From: Acholeplasmatales bacterium
GTDB lineage: Bacteria; Bacillota_I; Bacilli_A; Acholeplasmatales; Anaeroplasmataceae
Reading direction: 5' to 3'
Length of the DNA stretch: 7,176 nt
NCBI GenBank assembly: GCA_024681175.1
Contig: JAILBI010000124.1
Coordinates: forward strand, 1 to 7,176
The notes below the pieces were generated by a model. That model worked only from the letters and a program-made list of their open reading frames with translations. It searched no databases and was not told the origin of the DNA. Shown here piece after piece: positions 1-5,414 of this stretch; positions within the stretch are counted from its first letter, which is position 1, and each line of letters starts with the position of its first letter. The position numbers and the translations under genes are program-made.

Positions 1-1069
1 TGTATCTACAATGAAAAAGGATGATAAGATTCATTATGTTGTAATAAGATATAAGGTGATAATGAAGAATAATGAAAAAATATTCTTTGCATCATTTATT
101 GATAATACAGATCTTGTTTTAAAATCAATTAAAGAAAAGGAAGAAAGAAAAACTATATCTGATGTATTTGTTTCTGCCCTATCACATGAATTTGTATCAA
201 TGGTATCTTATAATATTACAAAGGATAAAATAGTTACATATTATCCAGATGATAATACTATTTTATCTAAAAAAATATGCATGCCTTGGCTTGAATTTAT
301 GCAGCAGGAGCTTGATAGTATTATTGATACGAATACAAAGCATGAAATTTATAATTTAATTCAAATTAAAAATTTGAAAAAGATTAAGCCAGGTTATTAT
401 CAATCTTATACATATAAATCTACATATAAGAGTGATAAAGAAAGATATTTAACAAGCTATGTGAAGCTTGTTAAAGAAAATAAAGATTTAATATTTGTAT
501 TTTATACCCAAGATTCAAATAATAGAGTATTATATGAAAAAGAATTAGGTAAAAATATCTTAAATCTTGAGAAAAAAATGAGTATAGATTATCTAACAAG
601 AATGTATAATCGTGGAAGTGTATTAGATAAATTATCAGCAATTTCTAAATATTCTAATAAGAATAAGAAGCAATATTTATTATTCATGGACTGTGATAAA
701 TTTAAAGAAATAAATGATACATATGGTCATGAAGAAGGCGATAAGGCTTTAAAGCATATCGCAAGAATTTTAAAAACAATTGCTTCAGAAAGAAACGCAT
801 TTACATATCGTTATGGTGGTGATGAATTTGTATTTATCACTGATGCCGAAAATGAATTTGAAATTGATATGCTTATAAATTACATTAATGAAGAGCTAAG
901 AGTTGAATCACAGGGTAGCTATTTATTATCTGTTACAATAGGATATACATCATTTGATAAGGTAATTAAAAATATTGACGATATTGATGAAAATTCATTA
1001 GAAAAAATAATTAAAATTGCTGATGATGATTTAAGAAAAAAGAAAAGGAATAAAAACTTAGTTAGATAG
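1..1069 (+). CDS. Diguanylate cyclase with PAS-like sensor region, 5' partial
   Basis: Probable diguanylate cyclase, making c-di-GMP from two GTP. Residues are counted from the ATG at 11. The GGDEF domain runs from about residue 190 to 350: it opens with DYLTRMYNR (a variant of the DxLTxxxNR signature), then MDCDKFKEIND with metal ligand D227 and base-contacting N235, then D244, and an intact RYGGDEF (GGDEF at 269-273). The product-inhibition I-site (RxxD, five residues before GGDEF) is absent, with E and A in those positions. Residues about 50-185 look like a PAS-type sensor, and the first 45 resemble the tail of a preceding PAS domain. The reading frame is open to the left edge and no ribosome binding site precedes the ATG at 11, so I think the gene starts outside the window and that ATG is internal. 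There is no membrane segment in the visible part. The PDE gene follows after 21 bases with no terminator, suggesting co-transcription. GGDEF assignment is firm; the PAS call is inferred from pattern. Confidence 0.9.
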   Translation, partial: VSTMKKDDKIHYVVIRYKVIMKNNEKIFFASFIDNTDLVLKSIKEKEERKTISDVFVSALSHEFVSMVSYNITKDKIVTYYPDDNTILSKKICMPWLEFMQQELDSIIDTNTKHEIYNLIQIKNLKKIKPGYYQSYTYKSTYKSDKERYLTSYVKLVKENKDLIFVFYTQDSNNRVLYEKELGKNILNLEKKMSIDYLTRMYNRGSVLDKLSAISKYSNKNKKQYLLFMDCDKFKEINDTYGHEEGDKALKHIARILKTIASERNAFTYRYGGDEFVFITDAENEFEIDMLINYINEELRVESQGSYLLSVTIGYTSFDKVIKNIDDIDENSLEKIIKIADDDLRKKKRNKNLVR

Positions 1070-1081
1070 TTTTAGGAAGCT

Positions 1082-1086
1082 GGTGA
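1082..1086 (+). promoter_or_regulatory. Ribosome binding site (GGTGA) for the GTG-started PDE gene
   Basis: GGTGA lies four bases before the GTG at 1091 and matches the 3' part of the full Shine-Dalgarno sequence (GGAGGTGAT). The same GGTGA element, five bases from its ATG, precedes the hydrolase gene, which supports this unusual choice. An AGGA at 1074-1077 is an alternative but is farther away (13 bases from its last base to the GTG). It supports GTG as the start codon. Confidence 0.6.
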
Positions 1087-1090
1087 TTTT

Positions 1091-3328
1091 GTGGCTATAA
1101 TAGATTTTATATGTAGATTATTAGGCTTTAATAAAAAGTCTAAATATGTTAATAAGCATATTAATGAAGCCAATATAAGAAGTAGTATTTATATGACCAC
1201 TATTATCATCATTCTTGAAATTTGGATGATTATAAGAAGTACAAATAAATATGTAATTGATGCGATGAAGACAACAAGCTGGTTTGATGCTCAATTTACA
1301 TATACTTCATTATTTATATTGTTCATTATTGCATCAGGAGCAATGCTTATTTTCGCAATAAGCTATTTAAGAAATAAATTTGTAGAAACTACAAAAGGTA
1401 AAATATTTGCCTTTGTAGGCTCATCATTATTGGTTTTATATTCATTATTCATTTTTAAAGAATTAGATGGACCTAATTTTGATAAATGGGATGTAAGTAA
1501 TTATTATGTAGTATCAAATTTAGGCGTTATATTCTTTTATCTATTTGCATTATTGCTTGGTCTTGCAATTATGGGTCATACAATATATCAAATGATATTT
1601 AAGAAAAATAATGAAATAATATCTGTTGTTGTAGTAGTATTTTTTGCAATGATGTGCCTTGCCTTTGGTGTTAAGGTAGGCTATACAGATTTCTTTTCAA
1701 AATTTAGATATGAAACAGGCTTACCTGCAAAGGTTGGATATACAGTTAATTTAGATGATATTAAAAATTATCCTTCAAGCTTTGAAATTAAATCTATTTT
1801 ATGCTTCTTAACAATGGTTATATTTGTTGGTTGTTTATTAATTTGGAGACCATATATTACAATTATTCTTTTAACAAGCATATTTACTGGATTTTATTTC
1901 TTATTAGATTCTGATGGCTTAAATAGAATATTTGCAGAAGGTGAAAAGGTTAATTATATTACCTTCCTAATATCTTTAATTGCAGTAACTGTATCTATTT
2001 ATCAGCAAAGATATCGTGAAGCAACTAAATCTGAAGAATTATATCGTTTAACAATTTATGATGATTTAACTGGTATTCATAACTTCCGTTATTTTACAGA
2101 AGCATCAAATAAATTAATTAAAAATCCTGATATTAATTTAGATAATTATATTTATCTATTTATAAATATTGAGAATTTTAAAACATATAATGATAAGAAT
2201 GGATTTGAAAATGGTAATAAATTCTTAATTAATTTTGCAGAAGTAGTATCATTAACATTTAATGATGATATTACTGCAAGAATATCAGATGACCATTTTG
2301 CAGTACTTACAAGTAGTGTAGGCTTTGAAGATAGAATTCAATCATTAAAGAATTTCGTAGAAGAAAAATCAAATGTTTATCTTGATTTAAAGGTTGGTGG
2401 CTATAAGCCTATAAATAGAGATGAAGAGCCAAGAAGATCAATTGATAGATCAAGATTTGCGGCAAGTACTATTAAGAAAAAGCATGATGAGAATTATTTT
2501 GAATATTCTCAAGAAATGGATAAGCAATATCAAAAGCTACAATATGTAATTAATAATTTAGATCAAGCTATTGAAAATGGTTATATTCATGCATTCTACC
2601 AGCCTGTTGTATGGAGTGGTGCAAAGGAGCTTTGTGGCTGTGAGGCATTAGCTAGATGGATTGATCCTGAATATGGTTTCTTATCACCTGGTGATTTCAT
2701 TCCAATTTTAGAGGATTATAGATTAATTCATAAGCTTGATAAGGCTATATTTGAAATTGTATGTCGTGATATAAGGGAAGCATTAGATAATGAAATTTCA
2801 TTTGTTCCTGTATCTATTAATTTTTCAAGATTAGATTTTGAATTAATGGATGCGATAAAGGAGCTTGATAGTGCAGTAGAAAAATATAATGTACCAAAGG
2901 ATTATATCCATGTTGAGGTTACAGAATCTGCATTAACTGATAATTTAGATTCATTATTAAGCACTATTGATAAATTCCATCAATTAGGATATGCAATATG
3001 GCTAGATGATTTTGGTTCTGGCTATTCATCATTAAATGTATTAAAGGATTATGATTTTGATGTATTAAAAATTGATATGAAGTTCTTATCAGCGTTTGAT
3101 ACAAATCCTAAATCAAAAGGTATTTTAACAAGTGTAATCGACCTTGCATCTAAAATTGGTATGATGACTTTAACTGAAGGTGTTGAAACTGAAGAAGAAG
3201 CCCAATTCTTAATGGAGGCAGGCTGTGGTAGATTACAGGGCTATTTATTTGGTAAGCCTATGAAAAAGGAAGAGCTTATTGAAAAAATAAAAGATGGTAC
3301 CTTTAAAATTTCAGATAAGATATTATAA
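1091..3328 (+). CDS. Membrane c-di-GMP phosphodiesterase, degenerate GGDEF plus EAL
   Basis: Probable c-di-GMP phosphodiesterase of 745 residues with a GTG start. Residues 1-310 hold about eight hydrophobic segments (near 32-50, 72-92, 106-122, 143-165, 177-197, 235-252, 254-271 and 288-305), so the N-terminus is an integral-membrane module with no sensor family I recognise. The GGDEF-type domain (about 320-460) starts with YDDLTGIHN, but its active site reads SDDHF (399-403) and the metal-site region reads INIENFK, so it should not make c-di-GMP. The EAL domain (about 490-735) keeps every key position I can place: E518-A-L, N577, E609 and E612 (EVTE), D639-D640 followed by FGSGYSSL (loop 6), K660, the EGVE glutamates E696/E699, and Q716 in LQGYLFGKP. 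Catalytic activity is therefore expected, hydrolysing c-di-GMP to pGpG on the cytoplasmic face. It sits 21 bases behind a diguanylate cyclase and is closed by a strong terminator. The degenerate GGDEF may bind GTP as an allosteric site, as known for some family members; that is inference. Confidence 0.93.
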   Translation: MAIIDFICRLLGFNKKSKYVNKHINEANIRSSIYMTTIIIILEIWMIIRSTNKYVIDAMKTTSWFDAQFTYTSLFILFIIASGAMLIFAISYLRNKFVETTKGKIFAFVGSSLLVLYSLFIFKELDGPNFDKWDVSNYYVVSNLGVIFFYLFALLLGLAIMGHTIYQMIFKKNNEIISVVVVVFFAMMCLAFGVKVGYTDFFSKFRYETGLPAKVGYTVNLDDIKNYPSSFEIKSILCFLTMVIFVGCLLIWRPYITIILLTSIFTGFYFLLDSDGLNRIFAEGEKVNYITFLISLIAVTVSIYQQRYREATKSEELYRLTIYDDLTGIHNFRYFTEASNKLIKNPDINLDNYIYLFINIENFKTYNDKNGFENGNKFLINFAEVVSLTFNDDITARISDDHFAVLTSSVGFEDRIQSLKNFVEEKSNVYLDLKVGGYKPINRDEEPRRSIDRSRFAASTIKKKHDENYFEYSQEMDKQYQKLQYVINNLDQAIENGYIHAFYQPVVWSGAKELCGCEALARWIDPEYGFLSPGDFIPILEDYRLIHKLDKAIFEIVCRDIREALDNEISFVPVSINFSRLDFELMDAIKELDSAVEKYNVPKDYIHVEVTESALTDNLDSLLSTIDKFHQLGYAIWLDDFGSGYSSLNVLKDYDFDVLKIDMKFLSAFDTNPKSKGILTSVIDLASKIGMMTLTEGVETEEEAQFLMEAGCGRLQGYLFGKPMKKEELIEKIKDGTFKISDKIL

Positions 3329-3329
3329 T
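3302..3329 (+). promoter_or_regulatory. Possible promoter for the alpha/beta hydrolase gene
   Basis: A perfect TATAAT (3324-3329) overlaps the stop codon of the PDE gene. A weak -35 candidate, TTTAAA at 3302-3307 (4 of 6 consensus positions), lies 16 bases upstream. Transcription would begin around 3335-3337, inside the left arm of the terminator hairpin. In DNA this AT-rich, chance TATAAT matches are common, so the call is tentative. Confidence 0.35.
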
Positions 3330-3365
3330 ATTAATGCAAGGCAATGGGCCTTGCATTAATTTTTT
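3330..3365 (+). terminator. Strong intrinsic terminator after the c-di-GMP gene pair
   Basis: A perfect 13-bp stem is formed by ATTAATGCAAGGC (3330-3342) and its reverse complement (3348-3360), with a 5-base loop, followed directly by a run of T to 3365. It starts two bases after the PDE stop codon. This is a textbook Rho-independent terminator and the strongest in the window. It separates the PDE gene from the hydrolase gene. An ATG at 3334 lies inside the left arm and is not a credible start. Confidence 0.92.
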
Positions 3366-3370
3366 GGTGA
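3366..3370 (+). promoter_or_regulatory. Ribosome binding site (GGTGA) that fixes the hydrolase start
   Basis: GGTGA five bases before the ATG at 3376 matches the element used by the PDE gene. It lies just after the terminator T-run and argues against the in-frame ATG 42 bases upstream, which sits in the hairpin stem with no ribosome binding site. Confidence 0.7.
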
Positions 3371-3375
3371 TTATT

Positions 3376-4278
3376 ATGATAAAAAAAGTATTTAAAATAA
3401 GTATTATTTCAATTATATCTATTTTCTTTTTACATCTTATCGCAATACCTATTGTATATAATTCAATAATGAGTGGTAATAATAAAAAATCTCCTTCACA
3501 ATCATTTGAAAATCTTTTAGGGTATGATTATGAGGAGGTATCATTTAAAAATAAAAATTATAAGCAATATGGCTATTATTTTAATAATTCATTAAGTGAT
3601 GATTTAATTATTATTTCAAATCCTATTGGATATGATAGTACAATAATGATTCCTGTAATGAAATATTTTTATGATAATAATTATGATGTATTTTTATTTG
3701 ATAATATTGGAGTAGGTAAATCAAGTGGTGATATAGGTGGCTTTTTAAGAGGAAGATTATCATTGTTAAATGCCCTACATTATATTAATGATTCAGATTA
3801 TATTATTAATAATAAATATTTATTTGGCTTTTCTTGGGGAGCGTATAGTGCGTGCTCAGTATTAAATGATGATATTGCAAAGGATATAAAAAAGGTTATT
3901 GCGATATCAGGATTTAATGATCCTTATGAAATTATGAAAACTAAGGGAGAAGAATATGTATCATTTTTATGTGATATAGGCTATCCTATTATGAAATGTG
4001 TTATGAATTCAATTCATGATGATGAAAAATTTGTTACTGCAATAGATGGTATAAATGATACTGATATTCCTATATATATTGGTCATGGTGATAAGGATAA
4101 AACTATTAGAATTGATGTTGAAAGTATTTATTGTCAAAGAGGTAAAATTAATAATCCAAATGTAGAGTATCATATATTTGAAGGTAAAGAGCATTTAAAA
4201 TTAATATATAATGATGAATTATATTCGGCTATTAATGAAGAATTGTTTCAAGATATTTTAAGTTTTTTAATATTATAA
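3376..4278 (+). CDS. Membrane-anchored alpha/beta hydrolase, substrate unknown
   Basis: A 300-residue serine hydrolase of the alpha/beta-hydrolase superfamily. After a lysine-rich start, residues 8-28 form one hydrophobic segment, best read as an uncleaved N-terminal anchor, since no clear signal-peptidase or lipobox site follows; the catalytic domain would then be outside the membrane. The fold is recognised by ISNPIGYDST (oxyanion-loop region), DNIGVGKSSGD (the D-x-x-G-x-G-x-S-x-G pattern after strand 4), and the nucleophile elbow GFSWG with Ser153. HGDKD follows with probable catalytic Asp241, and EGKEH with His273. Overall it resembles the broad bacterial 'alpha/beta hydrolase' group near FrsA/YqkD-type esterases, but nothing reveals the substrate. 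The upstream ATG at 3334 was rejected because it lies in a terminator stem; the chosen start has a good ribosome binding site. It appears to be a single-gene unit between two hairpins, unrelated to the c-di-GMP pair except by position. Superfamily call is firm; specific function is unknown. Confidence 0.85.
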   Translation: MIKKVFKISIISIISIFFLHLIAIPIVYNSIMSGNNKKSPSQSFENLLGYDYEEVSFKNKNYKQYGYYFNNSLSDDLIIISNPIGYDSTIMIPVMKYFYDNNYDVFLFDNIGVGKSSGDIGGFLRGRLSLLNALHYINDSDYIINNKYLFGFSWGAYSACSVLNDDIAKDIKKVIAISGFNDPYEIMKTKGEEYVSFLCDIGYPIMKCVMNSIHDDEKFVTAIDGINDTDIPIYIGHGDKDKTIRIDVESIYCQRGKINNPNVEYHIFEGKEHLKLIYNDELYSAINEELFQDILSFLIL

Positions 4279-4281
4279 AAT

Positions 4282-4322
4282 AATATTTTACATATCACAT
4301 ATTTAGTGATAAAATATTTTTT
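4282..4322 (+). terminator. AT-rich hairpin with T-run, possible terminator of the hydrolase gene
   Basis: Outer arms AATATTTT (4282-4289) and AAAATATT (4311-4318) and inner arms TATCAC (4293-4298) and GTGATA (4306-4311, sharing one base) surround a 7-base loop. Six T follow (4317-4322). The hairpin begins four bases after the hydrolase stop. It contains only two G-C pairs, so as a terminator it would be weaker than the one at 3330-3365. It overlaps completely with the ddh promoter candidate, and the dyad could instead be an operator. Confidence 0.5.
4287..4315 (+). promoter_or_regulatory. Probable sigma-A promoter of ddh with extended -10
   Basis: TTTACA (4287-4292, 5 of 6 to the -35 consensus), a 17-base spacer, and TAAAAT (4310-4315, 5 of 6 to the -10 consensus) preceded by TG one base upstream (extended -10). 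This is the best promoter match in the window. Initiation would fall near 4321-4323, giving a very short leader of about 16 bases that starts almost at the ribosome binding site. No riboswitch can fit, so any lysine-responsive control must act at the DNA level. Confidence 0.7.
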
Positions 4323-4324
4323 GT

Positions 4325-4330
4325 GGAGGA
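4325..4330 (+). promoter_or_regulatory. Ribosome binding site (GGAGGA) that fixes the ddh start
   Basis: GGAGGA lies seven bases before the ATG at 4338. A GTG at 4323 is in frame but overlaps this element and would add five residues not found in the family, so the ATG at 4338 is chosen. Confidence 0.85.
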
Positions 4331-4337
4331 TTTGAAT

Positions 4338-5315
4338 ATGATAAGAATTGGTCTATATGGTTATGGTAATTTAGCTCGTGGAGTTGAAAAAGCAATTTCA
4401 AACAATGATGATATGAGCTTAGTTGCAGTATTTACAAGACGTGACCCAAGCACTGTAAAGGTACAAACTAAGGGCGTTGGCGTTTATAAAAATGAAGAAG
4501 TATTTGATTTTAAAGATAAAATTGATGTATTAATTTTATGCGGTGGTTCTGCAACAGACCTACCTCAGCAAACTCCTGCATTAGTTAAGAATTTCAATGT
4601 TGTAGATTCATTTGATACTCATGCAAGAATTTTAGAGCATTTTAAGAATGTTGACGAAAATGCAAAGAAAAATGATAAGGTTGCAGTAATTTCTACTGGT
4701 TGGGATCCAGGTATGTTTTCTATGAATAGAGCTGTTATGGATGCAATACTTCCTAATGGTGAAACATATACATTCTGGGGAAAGGGTGTATCTCAAGGAC
4801 ATTCTGATGCAATTAGAAGAATTAAGGGTGTTGTTGATGCAAGACAATACACAGTTCCAGTTGAAGCTGCATTAAAGAGCGTAAGAAATGGTGATAATCC
4901 ATTACTTACTGCAAGAGATAAGCATAAAAGAGAATGCTATGTTGTTGTAGAAGATCCATCAATGGAAAAGAGAATTGAAAAAGAAATTAAAGAAATGCCT
5001 AATTATTTTGATGAATATGATACAACAGTTCATTTCATTTCTTTAGAAGAATTAAAGAAGAATCATTCAGGTATGCCTCATGGCGGATTTGTAATTAGAT
5101 CTGGTGAAACATCTAAGGGTGTTAAGCATGTTGTTGAATATTCTTTAAAGCTTGATTCTAACCCTGAATTTACAGGTTCTATTTTAACTGCTTATGCAAG
5201 AGCTTGTAAGAAAATGGCAGATAGAAAAGAATATGGCTGTCATACAGTATTAGATGTAAGAATCTCTGATTTAACTAAGAAGAGCTATGAAGATTTAATT
5301 AAATCTTCTTTATAA
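4338..5315 (+). CDS. ddh: meso-Diaminopimelate D-dehydrogenase (EC 1.4.1.16)
   Basis: Catalyses the reversible NADPH-dependent reductive amination of L-tetrahydrodipicolinate with ammonia to meso-2,6-diaminopimelate, a one-step shortcut in lysine and peptidoglycan precursor synthesis; cytoplasmic, homodimeric in studied members. The 325-residue length is typical of the family. Seen directly: the N-terminal Rossmann signature MIRIGLYGYGNLARG (GYGNLA at 8-13), FTRRDP at 32-37 (arginines fit the NADP phosphate), CGGSATDLP at 68-76, D90-S-F-D-T-H, STGWDPGMFS (119-128), and FWGKGVSQGHSDAIRRIKG in the dimerisation/substrate domain. The C-terminal part has MPHGGFVIRSGE and SNPEFTGS, near the histidine and asparagine that contact substrate in the Corynebacterium enzyme. 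It stands alone, with no other lysine gene nearby, behind its own promoter. Codons are slightly richer in G and C than in flanking genes, as expected for a well-expressed housekeeping enzyme. Identification is secure. Confidence 0.97.
   Translation: MIRIGLYGYGNLARGVEKAISNNDDMSLVAVFTRRDPSTVKVQTKGVGVYKNEEVFDFKDKIDVLILCGGSATDLPQQTPALVKNFNVVDSFDTHARILEHFKNVDENAKKNDKVAVISTGWDPGMFSMNRAVMDAILPNGETYTFWGKGVSQGHSDAIRRIKGVVDARQYTVPVEAALKSVRNGDNPLLTARDKHKRECYVVVEDPSMEKRIEKEIKEMPNYFDEYDTTVHFISLEELKKNHSGMPHGGFVIRSGETSKGVKHVVEYSLKLDSNPEFTGSILTAYARACKKMADRKEYGCHTVLDVRISDLTKKSYEDLIKSSL
5289..5308. repeat. Perfect 20-base palindrome over the last ddh codons
   Basis: The half-site GAAGATTTAA (5289-5298) is followed immediately by its exact reverse complement (5299-5308). 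In RNA it could form an 8-bp stem with an AATT loop, followed by TTTATAATAA and no clean T-run. It encodes residues within EDLIKSSL at the ddh C-terminus. It might act as a weak 3' stabilising hairpin or a protein-binding site, or be a coincidence of low-complexity codons. Confidence 0.6.
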
Positions 5316-5351
5316 TAAATATTTATAAAAATAAAAATATTATTAATCATA

Positions 5352-5401
5352 AAGCATTCTATTATATGATAAAATTCATATATAGGAATGCTTATTTTTT
5401 T
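5352..5401 (+). terminator. Hairpin with T-run after ddh, probable terminator
   Basis: Outer arms AAGCATTC (5352-5359) and GAATGCTT (5386-5393) are perfect complements. After a 3-by-3 internal loop, inner arms TATATGA (5363-5369) and TCATATA (5376-5382) close on a 6-base loop. Seven T follow at 5395-5401. This reads as an intrinsic terminator about 37 bases after the ddh stop. The loop is exactly the -10-like TAAAAT of the next gene's promoter candidate. An ATG at 5388 in the right arm is not a credible start. Confidence 0.65.
5367..5375 (+). promoter_or_regulatory. Possible extended -10 promoter for the polymerase/YolD pair
   Basis: TGATAAAAT (TG, one base, then TAAAAT at 5370-5375) is identical over nine bases to the extended -10 of ddh. 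The -35 region 17 bases upstream (around 5347-5352, TCATAA) is poor, so activity would rest on the extended -10 or an activator. Initiation near 5381-5383 would leave a leader of about 33 bases. I see no Bacillus-type LexA box (GAAC-N4-GTTC) in the gap, although a damage-inducible gene follows. Confidence 0.45.
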
Positions 5402-5402
5402 A

Positions 5403-5408
5403 AGGAGG
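5403..5408 (+). promoter_or_regulatory. Ribosome binding site (AGGAGG) that fixes the polymerase start
   Basis: AGGAGG six bases before the ATG at 5415 is a full-strength site. The in-frame ATG at 5388 would place this element inside the coding region and sits in a hairpin arm, so it was rejected. Confidence 0.88.
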
Positions 5409-5414
5409 TATATT

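Noticed and set aside
1070..1090. Terminator or promoter between the cyclase and the phosphodiesterase
   Set aside because: The 21-base gap has no hairpin or T-run and is fully used by ribosome binding sequence, so the two genes are best read as one transcript.
3334..3375. A 14-residue upstream extension of the hydrolase starting at the ATG at 3334
   Set aside because: That ATG is inside the left arm of a perfect 13-bp terminator hairpin, and no ribosome binding site precedes it. The ATG at 3376 has GGTGA at the right distance.
4009..4194. Minus-strand open frames (4009-4194, 4632-4847, 6001-6267, 6652-6849)
   Set aside because: Each lies wholly inside a well-identified + strand gene, has low-complexity composition and no ribosome binding site that I can see; they are antisense shadows.
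4323..4337. GTG start adding five residues to ddh
   Set aside because: The GTG overlaps the GGAGGA ribosome binding site, and the family begins at MIRIG, which matches the ATG at 4338.
5316..5350. Imperfect inverted repeat AATATTT...AAATATT just after ddh
   Set aside because: It is purely A/T, has no following T-run, and such pairings are expected by chance in this composition.
5388..5414. ATG start adding nine residues to the polymerase
   Set aside because: It lies in a hairpin arm and would translate the AGGAGG element and the T-run. The ATG at 5415 fits both the ribosome binding site and the family N-terminus.
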